From assembly GCF_000215105.1 (NCBI RefSeq), contig NC_015588.1:930001-994000 (forward strand): a DNA stretch of 64,000 nucleotides, read 5' to 3'. Origin of the DNA: Isoptericola variabilis 225 (GTDB lineage: Bacteria; Actinomycetota; Actinomycetes; Actinomycetales; Cellulomonadaceae). The notes beneath the pieces were generated by a model. The model searched no databases. It had not been told where the DNA came from and saw only the letters and a program-made list of their open reading frames with translations. Below are positions 62,507-64,000 of this stretch, in pieces (position 1 is the stretch's first letter; each line of letters opens with the position of its first letter). The position numbers and the translations under genes were made by a program.

Positions 62507-63307
62507 GTGACCGACGCCTACGCACCGCCACCACCCGACCCGTCCGCCGCGCTGAGCCTGCGCGCCCTGTGGAAGCGCTTCGGCGAGAAGACCGCCGTCG
62601 CGGGCGTCAGCCTGGACGTGCCGGCCGGCTCGTTCTTCGGCCTGGTCGGTCCCAACGGCGCGGGCAAGACGACGCTGCTGTCGATGGCGACGGGCCTGCT
62701 GCGGCCCGACGCCGGCACGGCGCACGTCCTCGGCACCGACCTGTGGGCGCACCCCGACGACGCGCGCCGGCGCCTCGGCGTCCTGCCCGACGGCGTGCGG
62801 CTGTTCGACCGCCTCACGGGCGCCCAGCTGCTGACCTACGCGGGCCTGCTGCGCGGGCTGGACCGGGCCACGGTCGCGGAGCGCACCGAGGACCTGCTGC
62901 AGGCCATGGACCTCGCCGGCGACCGCGACACGTTCGTCGTGGACTACTCCGCGGGCATGACCAAGAAGATCGCGCTCGCCTCGGCGATGATCCACGCGCC
63001 GCGCGTGCTGGTGCTCGACGAGCCGTTCGAGGCGGTCGACCCGGTCAGCGCCGCCAACATCCGCGACATCCTGCACGCCTACGTGGACGACGGCGGCACC
63101 GTCGTCGTGTCGAGCCACGTCATGGACCTCGTGCAGCGCATGTGCTCGCACGTCGCGATCATCGCGGGCGGCCGCGTGCTCGCCGCCGGCACCACGGACG
63201 AGGTACGCGCGGGCCAGACGCTCGAGGACCGGTTCGTCGAGCTCGTCGGCGGCCGCAAGGAGTCGGAGGGACTGGCGTGGTTGCGCAGCTCGTCCGCCTC
63301 AAGCTGA
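62507..63307 (+). CDS. ABC transporter ATP-binding protein
   Basis: 266 residues. Walker A GPNGAGKTTLL, signature YSAGMTKKIALA (in place of LSGGQ, as in some exporters), Walker B LVLDEPFEAVD and the H-loop SSHVMDL. Related to the ATPases of ABC-2 exporters in actinomycetes. GTG 62507 is close behind TAGCGT with no clear ribosome-binding site. Its 3' end overlaps the next gene by 31 bases, so the two form one transporter. Confidence 0.93.
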   Translation: MTDAYAPPPPDPSAALSLRALWKRFGEKTAVAGVSLDVPAGSFFGLVGPNGAGKTTLLSMATGLLRPDAGTAHVLGTDLWAHPDDARRRLGVLPDGVRLFDRLTGAQLLTYAGLLRGLDRATVAERTEDLLQAMDLAGDRDTFVVDYSAGMTKKIALASAMIHAPRVLVLDEPFEAVDPVSAANIRDILHAYVDDGGTVVVSSHVMDLVQRMCSHVAIIAGGRVLAAGTTDEVRAGQTLEDRFVELVGGRKESEGLAWLRSSSASS

Positions 63308-64000
63308 CCCTGCTCGCCAACACGTTCCGCCGGAGCGTGTGGCAGACGATCGGCCTCGTCGTGGCCTCGGTGTACGGGCTGTCGGTCCTGTTCCTCGCGG
63401 TGACGGCGGCGGTCGCGGGCGGCACCTTCGAGCCGGCGCTCACCGGGCAGGTGCTCACCGTGGTGGGCGCCGTCGTGGTGCTCGCGTGGTGGGTCGTGCC
63501 GGTCTTCGCGTTCGGGATCGACGCGACGCTCGACCCGCTGCGGTTCGTGACGTTCGCGATCCCGCACCGCCGGCTGCTGGCCGGCCTCGCTGTCGCCGGC
63601 GTGATCTCCGTCCCAGGCCTCGTGACCGCGCTGGGCGCCGTCGGCGTCTCGTTCGCGTGGTGGCGGGACCCGGCCGCGCTGCTGGCGGCGCTCGTCGGCG
63701 CGGCGTGCGCGGTCGCCCTGTGCGTCGTCGGCTCGCGCGCACTGACGACGGTGCTCGCGCCGCTGCTCGACGCGCGGCGCTCGCGCGAGGTCCTCGCGGT
63801 GGCCGCGATCGTGCCGATGATCCTCGTCGGGCCCGCGATCGGCTGGATGGCGAGCGGCGTCGAGAAGACGGTCGACGGCGCGACGGTGTCGGTGAGCGTC
63901 GAGGCCGCGCCGGCCGAGGCGGTGGCGGCGCTGGTGGGGCCGGTCGCGGCCGTCGCGGCGTGGACGCCGTTCGGCGCGCCCTGGGCGTTCGGCTCGGCGG
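63277..64000 (+). CDS. ABC-2 type permease, 3' part cut by window edge
   Basis: The first 241 residues are in the window. GTG 63277 is preceded by GGAGGGACTGGC. The protein has several helices: GLVVASVYGLSVLFLAVTAAVAG, LTVVGAVVVLAWWVVPVFAFG, VAGVISVPGLVTALGAVGVSF, LLAALVGAACAVALCVVGSRAL and AVAAIVPMILVGPAIGWMA. The segment TLDPLRFVTFAIPHRRLLAGL is typical of actinobacterial exporter permeases of about 500 residues. It partners with the ATPase before it; substrate unknown. Confidence 0.85.
   Translation, partial: MVAQLVRLKLTLLANTFRRSVWQTIGLVVASVYGLSVLFLAVTAAVAGGTFEPALTGQVLTVVGAVVVLAWWVVPVFAFGIDATLDPLRFVTFAIPHRRLLAGLAVAGVISVPGLVTALGAVGVSFAWWRDPAALLAALVGAACAVALCVVGSRALTTVLAPLLDARRSREVLAVAAIVPMILVGPAIGWMASGVEKTVDGATVSVSVEAAPAEAVAALVGPVAAVAAWTPFGAPWAFGSA

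Overview
The window is very GC-rich DNA with dense genes, many GTG starts and strong purine-rich ribosome-binding sites. The gene content (RamB-type regulator beside aceA/aceB, a LPXTG protein with DUF5979-like repeats, an Lsr2-like DNA-binding tail, RmuC/IspH/XseA neighbours) points to an actinomycete. A Micrococcales member of the Cellulomonas / Cellulosimicrobium / Isoptericola kind is likely. The genus is an inference; no rRNA or tRNA gene was seen.

Layout. 1-5.7 kb: end of a rhodanese-type sulfurtransferase, a GAF-domain regulator next to an aldehyde dehydrogenase and its DUF779 partner, a shortened DoxX-like membrane protein, a zinc-ribbon-like hypothetical and a small HNH protein. 6.0-32.0 kb: a defence island. 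It starts with a complete type I Zorya operon on the minus strand (zorA-B-C-D, each pair overlapping by 4 nt), with four small genes of unknown role behind zorA. A divergent promoter with a perfect operator-like dyad then leads into a type I restriction-modification locus. Its first gene is an unusual methyltransferase-like/HsdS-like fusion with degenerate motifs, followed by hsdM, hsdS and a double zinc-finger protein. hsdR lies about 6.8 kb further on. Between hsdS and hsdR sit a five-gene, translationally coupled operon (EcsC, DUF4230, a DUF6642 caspase-like protein, a zinc-ribbon protein and an unknown) and a two-gene minus-strand unit encoding an exonuclease-TerB-BRCT-Lsr2 fusion and a small protein. 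A class II Fic protein with a striking operator follows hsdR.

32-48.9 kb: a DinB-ankyrin protein, a glycosyltransferase, then carbon metabolism. Malate synthase and isocitrate lyase are divergent from a RamB/ScfR-type regulator. After two paralogous membrane proteins and a secreted protein comes a minus-strand operon for ketone bodies and short-chain acids: MHS transporter, 3-hydroxybutyrate dehydrogenase, AtoE-like transporter, 3-oxoacid CoA-transferase A and B, and thiolase, with a divergent LysR regulator. Together these would turn 3-hydroxybutyrate and acetoacetate into acetyl-CoA and pass it into the glyoxylate shunt.

48.9-64 kb: mostly core genes: NhaA, a DUF1697 protein, PIN-PhoH, a LPXTG protein that seems to start at CTG, fumarase, beta carbonic anhydrase, a PfkB kinase, xseB and xseA (separated by a decayed ABC-F gene on the opposite strand), ispH, rmuC and an ABC exporter pair cut by the window end. 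Several convergent gene pairs share a hairpin whose arms contain both stop codons.

Most promising for novelty are the caspase-like operon at 21.6-25.1 kb, the degenerate methyltransferase/HsdS fusion at 15.7-17.8 kb, the exonuclease-Lsr2 fusion and the Fic operator. All functional statements come from reading motifs; no database search was run.
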